Shown here: piece by piece, positions 49,779 to 60,091 of the stretch
Numbering within the stretch: the stretch's first letter is position 1
How the letters are laid out: each line of letters opens with the position of its first letter
NCBI RefSeq assembly: GCF_004337985.1
Contig: NC_043744.1
Span: 1,788,816-1,852,815, forward strand
Source of the DNA: Pyricularia pennisetigena
Lineage: Eukaryota; Ascomycota; Sordariomycetes; Magnaporthales; Pyriculariaceae
Direction: 5' to 3'
Length of the DNA: 64,000 bases
Translations under genes and position numbers: made by a program
Notes under the pieces: generated by a model
Told to the model about the DNA's origin: nothing
Database searches by the model: none
What the model saw: the letters and a program-made list of their open reading frames with translations, nothing else

Positions 49779-51795
49779 ATGGAAGACGCCCAAACCCAAA
49801 CCTTTACCAGTCCTGACGGTTTGCGTGTGGCCGTCCATGGATGCGTGAGTAAGACCCATCTCGCCATGTTGAATGCTACAAAGGCTAATCAGCTCTTATA
49901 TACAGGGTCATGGCGTTCTCAACGCAATCTACGCTGCAGTCGCAAACTCTTGTAAGGAGCGTGGCTGGGACACGGTCGACCTTCTCATCATCGGGGGTGA
50001 CTTTCAGGCCGTCCGCAATGCCGCCGACTTGTCTGTCATGTCGTGTCCAGCAAAGTACCGTACGATAGGCGATTTCCACGAATACTACTCGGGCACCCGC
50101 ACCGCGCCTTATCTGACCATCTTTACGGGGGGTAACCACGAAGCTGCTTCTCATTCGTGGGAGCTCTTCTACGGCGGCTGGGTTGCCCCGAACATTTACT
50201 ACCTGGGTCCTGCCAACGTGGTACGCCTGGGTCCGCTGCGCATCGCCGCTTTGGGAGGCATCTGGGCCGGCTACGACTACCGCAAGCCCCACCACGAAAG
50301 GCTGCCCTTTAGCGAGTCAAATATCAAGAGCTTCTATCACGTAAGGGAAATGGACATCCGGAAGCTGTTGCAGATTCGCACGCAAGTAGACGTTGGTCTC
50401 AGCCACGACTGGCCTCGTGCGGTTGAGAGGCATGGAGACGAAGGCGCTCTTTTCAGGAAAAAGCCCTTCCTCCGGGATGAGTCCAAGGCTGGCACGCTGG
50501 GAAACCCCGCGGCCACCTATGTTATGGATCGCCTTCGCCCGGCATACTGGTTTGCATCTCATATGCACTGCAAATTTGCTGCCCTCAAGGTTTATACCGG
50601 CGAAACCGCAACGGAGGGCGATGGTGTCGAGGCGAAAAGAGTTGACCCTGGCACTGTCACTCAAGCAAAGGATGTGGCGACTGAGGCTTTAGTCCCTACG
50701 ATCGAAAATCCTGACGAGATCGACTTGGACATGGATGATGATGATGATGAGGCCGCTGGAGCTGGAACTGGAGCATCAGCTGTCACAAATGGCGAGACGG
50801 CAGCGGCAACGGGTCTTGCTAGTGAAAACGTTCCAAGTAAACCAGTGGTCAACCCGGACGCAATCGATCTGGACCTAGACAGTGATGAAACTCAAGACAA
50901 AGCCTCAGCACCACCCGGGGATCAGCCGGTGGACGCAGAAGGAAAATCAAAACCACTATTCGCAGAGCAGGCTACGAATGAAGATAACACCACAGCCACA
51001 GCAGCCACTTCATTTATCAGCGAGGATATCCGGAACCAACTACCGGCATCGTTCGCTCCCCCTCCCCAGAACGCTCCAACCGAATCCAGGGCGAAACGCA
51101 CGCCGGGTCAGCCTGTACCTGAAGGTATCACCAATAAAGAAGTGCGCTTCCTGGCCCTTAGCAAATGCCTTCCTGGTCATGACTTCCTCCAACTCTGCGA
51201 CATAAGCCCCTTGGACCGATCATCAACTGGCTCATCCAACAACACTCCACCCAAGTACAGATTAGAATACGATCCCGAGTGGTTGGCTATCACACGTGCT
51301 TTTGCATCAGAGCTGACAATCGGAGACCCCAACGCTCCTGCAACCACCGATCTGGGCGAGGAACACTATAAGCCTTTGATCGAAGCCGAGCGCAAGTGGG
51401 TCGAGGAGAACATTGTGGCCAAGGACAAGCTGACAATCCCGGAAAACTTTGTTATCACTGCCCCTCCTCATGTTCCTGGTCAACCTGAAGGCGTGCCGGA
51501 ACAACCAGACGAATATACAAATCCTCAGACGTCAGCGTTTTGTGAGCTGCTAGGCGTTGAAAACCTATGGGACGCAACGGTTGAGGAGCGCTTGGAGAGA
51601 AAGAACCAAGGTCCCCCTCCGGACCAAGGAGGCTTCCGCGGCGGTCGTGGCGGTGGCTCTGGGGGCGGTAGAGGCGGCCGAGGCGGTTTTGGAGGACGAG
51701 AAGGACGAGGAGGACGAGGAGGCCAAGGCGGCCGAGGTGGTGGGGGCCGAGGTAGAGGATTTCGTGGCGCAAACGGTGGAAGGGGTCGTTACTAA
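49779..51795 (+). CDS. DBR1: RNA lariat debranching enzyme Dbr1 with an RGG tail
   Basis: Two exons, 49779..49844 and 49906..51795, encode 651 residues. Dbr1 cuts the 2'-5' bond of excised intron lariats. Metallophosphoesterase ligands are visible: the Cys-x-His pair in VHGCGHGVLNAIY (created by splicing), GGDFQAVRN, the FTGGNHEA block, HDWPRAV and SHMHCKFAA. The insertion typical of Dbr1 follows (YYLGPANVVRLGPLRIAALG). An acidic linker (about 255-360) has Asp runs, with the repeated phrase AIDLDLDSDE and EIDLDMDDDD. The C-terminal Dbr1 domain includes LSKCLPGHDFLQLCDI. The last ~55 residues are RGG/RG-rich (for example GGRGGRGGFGGREGRGGRGG), a likely RNA-binding tail and a candidate arginine-methylation substrate. 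The yeast enzyme, as I recall, lacks such a tail. Confidence 0.95.
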
Positions 51796-52250
51796 GGAGC
51801 TGGAATATGCTTCTAGTACAGCATCATGGCATGTCCGCAAGTGGTGACAGGATTCTCTCTGTTGCACCAATTTGCCACAAGTTATGGTTTTTGATGATGT
51901 CTATGTCTTTTGAAATTACCATATTGCATGTTCGTTGTCTGCCTCGAGAGCAATGCATTGGCTGGAGCTAGTTTTTACGCAGCGAAGTTCTGTAATAAAG
52001 GAAATAGGCATAGATGAATGACTGGACGTAAAGATAGTAAGCAAAATAGTTCTTTTGCCAACCCTGAAGGATTTGGAGCGAAGTCGATTTGATAAAGCAA
52101 CAAAACCAAATTTATGATATCACTATCTGCAGCCGTGCTTACTTTCTAGCAAGTTCATGGTCATACCAAAATCAGGGAACGACAAATCGTAGCCCAAGTG
52201 CAAATGGTCCCATTTCCTCATAAGCCTGGTTTCGGAATTCAATCATCCGC
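51796..52250. other. Convergent 3' region DBR1 / Cys-His array gene
   Basis: About 450 nt of AT-rich sequence between two genes that face each other. No gene is seen. Confidence 0.5.
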
Positions 52251-54227
52251 CTACCAGTGAGTATGCCAACCCCCGGCTCCTGGAATGGGGCTCTCGAAAG
52301 GGTTCGGAGAGTCGGCGATGATATGGATGCCCCTTTCCCTGCCGCCTCTCCCACCGAGACCCAACAAGCGCCCAATCACGTCGGGGCCATACTCATCACC
52401 GCTGCCGCCACCGCCGCCGCCGTTCCCGATGCCACCGTTTCCGATGCGGCGATAGTCCTCCCTGATGTAGTGCGTTTCGCAGACCTTTGCGTTATTATTC
52501 GAGATGATGCGCCCATTGTAAGTCTGCGGCGGGACGTTGACGGTGCCCCTCTCGCGGCAGCCGTCGACGGCGCAGTTGTGCGCCGAGCAGTAGACCTTGC
52601 CGTCGGCGCAGCGGTCGCCGCAGTCGCTGCTGTGACAGCAGTGGTTGCTGCAGTACGACGTCAGGCCGTGGCCGTTGGGCCCGCCGCCGATGGCCATGGC
52701 GCCGTCGGGCAGCGTCGCGTGCCGCCGCAGCTCGTAGCACCCATCGGCCGCGCACGTGTGGCCGCCGCAGTACACCGACGGGCTGCCGGGGACGCGCCCG
52801 TCACGGCACGTCCGGTGCGCGCACACGTGCTCCTCGCAAAACGCGCTCTCGGCCACGGGCTTCTCCTCGCATCTGGTCCAGTGGCAGGGAACGTAGTAGT
52901 CTGTTTTTTTTTTTAGGGGAGAGAATAATAATTTCTTTGTTTAGTTTGCTAATTCGTGTCTGTTGTAGAGGATAGGAGAACACTTACGTCTATCGCATCT
53001 TTCATTAACCACATCGTCGTCCACGTAACGATCCCTATTGCACCCTGCCTCGGCGCACCCACGGTGTCTCGCACAGAAGCCGTCGCCGCTCTCGTCCGCC
53101 TTGCGCGGGCAATGGCGCCGCTGACAGACGTGCTCCCGGCAGAACTTGGAACCCCCCGCGATCTTCTGGTACCGACACCCGAGGACCTCGCACTCGTGTA
53201 CGTGGCACCACTGCCCGCCCAGGGCGATGGCGACGCGCGCGTTGCCGCAGCCCGGTGCGACGCAGGCGTGGTCCTGGCAGAAACCGGGCCAGCCGGGGAC
53301 GCGGTCGCCGGCGGCGTTGGGGCCCACGTTGCCGTGTATCATCGTGGCGCCGGTGGCGTCGTCGGTGCCCGCCAGCCCAATCTGCTGCTTGCTGCAACCA
53401 GGGAATCGACAGTAGTGTCGGCCACACAGGGTCGCGTACTCGCCGTTGTCGCGGCGGTGGCAGTGTTGCATGCAATTGGTCGCGCTGCAGTGGCGGTGGT
53501 GCTCGCAGAGCCGTCCTGCGCTCCTCGGCGGTCCTTCCCCTGCGCACTCGCTGGTGCAGTGTTCCACCTCGCAGGTGTGCGTTGGGCACCAGCCGACGTT
53601 GCGGCCGGAGCGTGGACTGCTGCAACCTTGCTTGCTGCAGCGGTGGTCTGGGCAGCATGAGTGGTCTGTACCCTTTTGGGCACTGCAGTCCGGTGATGCA
53701 CAGCTGTCTGTGGGGGAGATCGTGGTGAGCACATTTCTAGATTCTTTTGGTGTTTGCCACTAAGAAGCAGACAGTGCCGAGGGTATACTTACGAGCATCG
53801 CAATAGTGAAACTTGTCGGGGTCGTTTTTCTTGACAAATCTCATACACCGCATCCCATTGCTATGGTCGTGGCAGGTCAAGTCTATATCCACAGTGATGA
53901 GCTGGTCAGTCAAGTGTGTCATGAAGTTACTATATAGGGAAATTGATACCATGTGATGGATACAGAAAGTGTGTGGTGCTTACGCTCGGCACAATAGGGG
54001 CTATCCCCAACCATTTGAGCCCCAACACCAAAAGAACTCCAGCGATCATGCTGACCATGGGGCGCCGACACCCGTGGGTTTCTGCACATACGTCCACCCG
54101 ACATGCTACGACAGTAGCAGCGGGAGCAGTATGCACTCTTGAAGGTAGCCCGGCTCGTTTTGAGTTTGCCATTAAAGCGGTGGCCACAGCTCCGGCAAGG
54201 GATTTGAGCTTTTGAGCTGAAGATCAT
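52251..54227 (-). CDS. Tandem C-x4-C-xn-C-x2-H array protein (about 16 putative zinc modules)
   Basis: Four exons, complement(52251..52900, 52988..53707, 53793..53882, 53984..54227), encode 567 residues. After an N-terminal C-x2-C segment (IPCRSCGHRF), nearly the whole protein is a chain of modules of 22-40 residues with Cys-x4-Cys, a variable loop, and Cys-x2-His that leads directly into the next Cys. Clean examples are CVAPGCGNARVAIALGGQWC + HVH, CEVLGCRYQKIAGGSKFC + REH and CAADGC...SYCSNH. I count about 16. The spacing recalls WRKY19-like zinc fingers. Zn binding through CCCH is inference. Exon 2 (90 nt) is exactly one module, and all three introns split the His codon. The C-terminal ~70 residues are Gly-rich. 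No signal peptide or named domain is seen; function unknown. The stop could be bypassed by a GTAGGC donor just at the TAG, so the 3' end is less sure. Confidence 0.75.
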
Positions 54228-55952
54228 GGCCTCAGTGCAGGTATCTCAAGCCTCCTCGACTTAGTGGTGAGTTCTGTTGTAGCTTTATACCCCCTCAGCT
54301 CACCGTCGGGAAGGCTTGATGTTTTTCTGTCCCGTCGGTTTCTTCCCCGTCTTGATTCTCTTGGAATCTTCTCTCTTGGTGGCTCAAGTCCTACAATTTT
54401 GATTGTGTTATAATCTCAGAAATCAATGCCGGTTCTTGACTAGCGGCGACTTTGATCAGTAACTTTGTGTGGTCTCTTGGGATTAAGCTGCAGATGTGCT
54501 AGACGTGCGAAATATGGCTATAACCGATATTTATTCGTTAGTTTTGCTGTGGCTAGCAGTGTTCTTTGTTATAGCGTTCAATATCTTTGATAATACAACG
54601 ACTTGGAGTGATGATTAGAGTGGCTGATAGAAAGAATGAGAAAGCAAAGCAGAATCTTTCTCTTGCAGCCCTAAAAATGATAGAAAAATTAGTTTCAATC
54701 GCCTTGTATCAGCCCTGGTGATACCCCATCCATCCTGGCGGACAACATCTGCTTGGGTCCAATTTCCAATGGCCACCGATGACGGAAGCCCCTGTGACAC
54801 GTCCCTAGCAGGCGGCCTCTCAGACCCGTTCAAGGCAAGGTTTTGATTGTTGATTATTACATGTCAGGGCCGAAGCACGTCGCACACTTTGATCGGTCTG
54901 GTGGGCTTGCCCTCCTCACCCACCGGTTCCCATTCACTCCATTAAAGTCGTCGAACATAGCGACCCACAGGTATCCGGAATCGGCCGACGCACTGGTTTT
55001 CGCACTCCTGATTTTGCGCAAAAAACTTCGTCCAGCGATGGTGGTGATGGTTTACGGGCAACAGGCAGAACCCGTTTGCCTTTTGCGTACCTTGGGCAAA
55101 AAAGCAAGGAGGGACACCTGCCCGTCTGAAGAAAGACTCATTCACTTTCCAAGAAACCGGCCCCAAAAAAGGGACACAGCCTCATAATGAGCAGTTGTAT
55201 CCGTTGAGGCATGCATGTAACCATAGCGAAGCCGTCGGTTCTGGCGAACCAGTATCCGGTATGACTCTATCGTACGACCCATTTCATGTTTTTCCCGCTT
55301 GGTCTTGTAATTAGCATAGAAGGCCTTCAAACCATCGGTTGCTTCATCCGATGTGCTCCCAGCGACGGCTTGGCAGCAGACCTTGATGTGCCACGGTTCG
55401 CCCTCCAAAAGCAAGATACCGTGTGGTCGAAACCCAACAATGTCAATCTGTCAGCATACAGCCCTCTCGAATAAGAAACGGGCTTTTAGAATTGCAAGTG
55501 GAAAAATGGAAACTGCAAGTATGTGACTTGAAGCGCTGACTTTGTGTGACAGGGATAAACATTACCAGCTGCCCATCTACACCAACCCAACATAGTTTGA
55601 ATCTGGACCGCTTCCTCGTACTTGTCGGATAGGTTGACCGAGTTGAGCCCAGACGCCAAGAAATTATAAAGGCAAAATATCACAAAAGCCTGAAGCACAC
55701 CCAAAGTAACCAAATTGGTATCATTCACCAGCCATAACTCCGTACAATGTCGCATTTATGCGTGAGCACCCTTTTCCCTCCTATAACACCCTATAACACA
55801 CCAAAATGAAGTGAATTGTTTTATGGCCCGAAAAAGGAATAAATATATAGAAAATCGAAACTTGTCATTCTCCCCAGCAAGTAAGATAGCGTATGACCTC
55901 ATGAAGAAGATGATCGTGAACAAAGGCGCATGATACTTGATATGCCTCAAGT
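54228..55952. other. 1.7 kb spacer with a possible gene fragment
   Basis: It contains the promoter of the Cys-His array gene, the 3' region of the TRF-like gene and a low-confidence minus-strand fragment at 55142-55755. The remaining frames are not supported. Confidence 0.4.
55142..55755 (-). pseudogene. Fragment resembling a fungal transcription-factor middle homology region
   Basis: Two open segments can be joined in frame across a weak GTTTAT donor: complement(55561..55755) and complement(55142..55447). The first reads TNLVTLGVLQAFVIFCLYNF and then KYEEAVQIQTMLGW, the helix pattern of the middle region of Zn2Cys6 regulators. The second begins IDIVGFRPHGILLLEGEPWH. No zinc cluster, clean start or end is seen. 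It is probably a remnant. Confidence 0.22.
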
Positions 55953-58900
55953 CTACCCGGTTGCTTTGGCAAGAGCAGCTGCCATCTTCTGCATGAAGTC
56001 TTCATCTAGACTTGACGTCTTGTCGGAGGCTGTGACTTCTGCAGAAGTAGCAGCGGGCGCGGGAGCTGGCTCAGGATTGGCAACAGGTACTGTCTGTTGA
56101 GATGGTGCTGCTTGGGTAGGGTTGGGAGGCGGGGTGGCTTTCTGTGCTTGAGGCAGGGTTAATGGCGATTGCTGAACTGGCCTTGGGCTACCTTGAAGAT
56201 ATGCCGGAATCGCTGTCTGCGGCTGAAGCCCATTGATTGGCGGTCGTGGTACTTGCTGCCCCTGGTTCGAAGGCGCTGACTGCGGCTGTCCCTGAACCTG
56301 CCATGTTTTCTGAGCCTGCTGCTGCTGCTGCTGCTGCTGCGGCCGTGTGACTGTGTGTGATTGCTGTTGTTGAGCTTGCTGCTGCGGCTGCTGCTGGCCT
56401 GGCACGGTTCCTTGCGTAGTCTGGGGGCGTTGACCTTGCTGGGTTGGTTGCTGAAGCATGGACTGCGGGGCCGGATGCAGCGGTTTCTGTGGATAATTCT
56501 GAGGCACTGCCTGTCCTTGCTGCATAGGCCGTGACGTAGACGAGGCCATGTTTTGTTGACCCGCAGCAGCCGATGTTTGGCCTTGTGTGGTCGAAGGGCG
56601 TGGCATATTCTTTTGTGCAGCATTCTGGGCCTGTGAATAGTGATGCGGCGTCTGTCCTGGTAACTGCTGGGCTTGGTGAGGACCATGTGCCAGTGGTTGC
56701 TGTGACCCAGTTTGAGCATTGGGAGGTATGTTGCGCTGCTGTGCTGCTGGAATTTGCGCCGGTAAGTGACGTTGGTGCTGTTGTTGCAGCTGTGCCTGGT
56801 TCTGTGCTCTAGGTGGCAGCTGTTGCTGTGCCTGGGCTCCTTGCTGCGGTTGTGACTGGTATCCTTGAGTCTGAACATGTGAGTATTGCGCTTGAGGTTG
56901 TACTGACCCCGTGGCAGCAGCTGTCCTTGCTTGAGCAGCAATCACGTGCGGAGACATCTGACCAATAGTGGAAGCCACTCCGGGCCGAGGACCAAGTATG
57001 CCGTTCGAAACTTGCGGGGCGTGTGCAACCATCGAAGGGCCTGCGGCGCCTGAGGTTGCGGGCGGGATCGGAATTTTGGCGTGCGTTTGCAAAGGAGTGG
57101 ACGGGCTGCCTGTCCTGCCGCCATTAACTGAGCCTCCTGGTGTCAATGGCGAACATGGTGGCGGTGCGGGACTTGCTGTCTTGCTGTCGTGCGTGAGTCC
57201 TGCCATGCCCTGAGCCCGAGCCTGCTCCTCTGTAGCCGCATTTACTCCTGCCTGCTCCATTTCACGAGCTTTCCGAGCCGAAAGGTTTGGGGCCCTTGTC
57301 TTGAGCTCGCCGGTAACACTCTGCAAATAGTAGGGCATTTCCGAATTTGTCTTAAGGAAAAACAATTTCAGGTTTCTGGCCTTATCTTTAAGTTGCACTT
57401 GCGATCTGTCTTTGAGGACATCGCTGATCGTTCCGTTCGGGCCGAAGAGAGAGAGGATTTGACTCCAGTGCGGTCCCTTGACCAGATCAAGTCCTGTCAT
57501 CAGTGCCCTCTCTTCTTCGGGGCTCCAAGGCCGACGGGTACTGCTGAGGCCATCACGACGAGTATTGCTTACTGTCGACTTGGCAACAGCTGCTTGGCGA
57601 GCCCGCTCATACAGCACTGTCGAGGGCGAGCTCTGGTTGGGGGGCAAATCAGCCGAGCCGCCTGGTGCTGGTGCTTGAGTGTACTGTTGCTGGTACGGTC
57701 CATTGTGGTATTGTGGCTGCGATAGATATGTGTTGTGCATGTTGCCTAGCCCTGTTCAAACCTGTCAGTATACGCCCAGTACGCTCGCACGCAATACAGA
57801 ACGGCGGAGTTCTTACCATTGTACGTGAGACCAGCCTGTGGGTGCTGATACGTTTGGCTGGCGGCATGTGCTCCCATCCGCTCATTGATGAGCGATGCTA
57901 ACCCTAGGGATTCTGTTTCTACCGCCTTGTCCTTGTCCATGGTGGCCTGGATGAGCTTGCCTAGTCCCAGGCTATCCGACGTCATCACGGCTTTGTCTGC
58001 CTCAGATATCCCGTTCTTGGCATGGTCGGTTCCGTGTACAGCCGCATGGAGTGCAGATAGGTCGATCCCAGAGGCTATGTCAATTTGTGGCTCTGGAATT
58101 GACTCTTCGTCAGCAGGAATCTCGATACCCTGGCTCTCGGCATAAGTGAGCACGTTGTCAAGATTATCTCGGAGGTATTTGTTGAGATCGTCCAGCAGCC
58201 CGTCCCAGGGGTATTCGATGGCCAGTAGCTTCCTTTTCATCGTATCCCGCACTTCATTCCCTAGGCGCTCCCCACGTTTTGTTGACATGCCCATGAAGAC
58301 CTTTTCCGTCTGAGTGAGTGGGCTATCCGGGTGTAACTGTTTCAAAGGAGCCTCCGCGTCGGCCGGAAAGTAAATCTCGAGAAGCTCTCGCATTCGGGCA
58401 TCGTCTGCAGTTTCCGGACACGAGCGGAGAAAAGCCTGAGTCTTCAAGCTAAGGAACAGGTTGGTCAAGTTGTCTGTGAGTGGGCTCAGCTCGGGGAGGA
58501 ACGTCCGTAAGAACCCATTGTGAGCTTCTAGCAGTGACGCATTGTCAGACTCGAATATTGTGGAACAAATTGTCGCCAAGTTGGCCATCTGTATGGTTTC
58601 AAAGTCGCCAGGTTCCTCAATCTTAAGCTCATCTGCTTGCAGGATCGAAGAAGTTTCTGAGAACATACTGCGAGCAGCCTTGAAAGCGGCGCTCAGTGAC
58701 TTGTACGCTTTTCCAGTCTCAGAATCGGAACTGCGAATCGCATTCACAGTCTCCACTCTGGGCCGCTCAGAGAGAGCTAATAGTACTTGAACCGCCTATT
58801 GTAGTTGGGAGCTGTCAGTGAGCACCCGGTGATATGACCATCGGGAAATGATCTAGTGCAAAGACTTACTAGAGAGCCTAGAAAATGTAGACCCATGGAT

Positions 58901-60091
58901 CGTACGATGTAAATCGGATTCTCATGAAACTTCATCCTCTTCTGCTTCGGCCTGACGAGAGGCGCGACAGGTCGAGGTAACTGCTGCGGAACTGGCAGCG
59001 CCGGCACCGGAGGTGCAGGCTCAGGGGCTCTCGCAGCGAGAACATTTGGCTCTGGCTGTTGCAAACTCTTGAACGCTTGCTCATCAATGTCACCCAGCGC
59101 AGATTCAAGGAGGGCTGCGAGGTCCCAGCTAGGAGCGGCAGGCTCAGCAGCGACCTGTTGCTGGGCTACTGGTGGCTGAGCACTGGGCAATTGGGCCGCG
59201 GATACATGAGCAGATTCAGGAACGCTATTTTGCTGTGCTGCTAACGGCTGAGCACTAGGCAAAGGGGCTGCAGGTACATGGGCAGGTGCGTGGGCAGGCT
59301 CGGCAACGGTGTGTTGTTGAGCTGGCAATGGCTGGCCGCTGGACTGGGTGACCAAAGGTTGGGCACTGTATTGAGGTGCTGCAGGAACGTGAGATGGCGT
59401 GGACTGAGGAACCTGTGCTATTTGTTGTATTTGCTGAACAGGATATTGTTGCGGAGGGCCAGGTTGCGCCTGGGGGGTCGGTTGCGCAATCTGCTGTTGC
59501 GGCACAGGAAGCTCAGTAGCAGCAGAAGTTTGTGGAGTTTCTGGCTGAGGAGCCGCCGTCTCTTTCGAATCGAGACCTGTGGCTGCAGGATCCTGCGGAG
59601 TTTCTGGTAGCATCGTGGGTTGTGGTGTTGCACAAGTTGGCGCAACAGTAGGAGGAGGGGCCGATTGGGGTGAAGCAGTAGCAGCTGTGGGAATATCCTG
59701 TATGGATGGAGGATTGTGCTCGGTTTTCACTCGTTTCTCGTCACCGACGTTCGACGTTTCTTCCGAATCCCTCCTTCGTTTGGGAGTGTAATGGTCTGCA
59801 CATGCTTTCACCGTGTCGAAATCGAGGCAGGGCCCGATGGCGGCGAGGGCATCAAGCGTCGGTTCTTCGAACTTGACCTGGTTATCTGCAAGACAAGGTA
59901 TGTCAGTATCTTTTTATTGGAGGCAGTGCACCATCCAAAAAAAAATCAAGCGAAAAGCGTACGAAACATGCCATACCGCTACTGGTGGGAGCGTGGGATG
60001 CGGGCGCGGGCGCGGACGTGGGCGCGGAGTCGGGGGCGGCGGCGGCGGCGGCGGCTGCATCCGCCTCGGTGCTTAGCGACATCTCAGTCAT
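55953..60091 (-). CDS. Telomere-repeat-binding factor, Tbf1/TRF-like (TRFH + telobox Myb), Gln-rich
   Basis: Four exons, complement(55953..57751, 57817..58795, 58870..59885, 59977..60091), encode 1302 residues. The N terminus is Ala/Pro/Ser-rich, followed by VKFEEPTLDALAAIGPCLDF and a Pro/Gln/Ala-rich linker to about 340. The TRF-homology dimerisation region spans about 350-600, with MGLHFLGSLAVQVLLALSER restored at a junction and LSPLTDNLTNLFLSLKTQAF. The Myb/telobox domain is at about 775-837: RRPWSPEEERALMTGLDLVK, HWSQILSLFG and the telobox VQLKDKARNLKLFFLK. The last 400 residues are Gln/Pro-rich, with an encoded CAG run (plus-strand 56316-56340). This architecture belongs to fungal Tbf1/TRF-like proteins that bind TTAGGG repeats at telomeres or promoters. 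Tbf1 versus Taz1-like naming cannot be decided here. Confidence 0.88.
56316..56340 (-). repeat. CAG trinucleotide tract coding poly-Gln
   Basis: Eight consecutive CAG codons on the minus strand within the Gln-rich tail of the TRF-like gene. The tract is likely to vary in length between isolates. Confidence 0.85.

Noticed and set aside
52956..53728. Long plus-strand frames opposite the Cys-His array (up to 234 codons)
   Set aside because: They are Ala/Val-rich or Arg-rich shadows of GC-rich coding sequence on the minus strand, where the modular pattern is obvious.
56159..56941. 260-codon minus-strand frame in the Gln-rich region
   Set aside because: It is a frame-shifted shadow of the CAG-rich coding sequence of the TRF-like gene.
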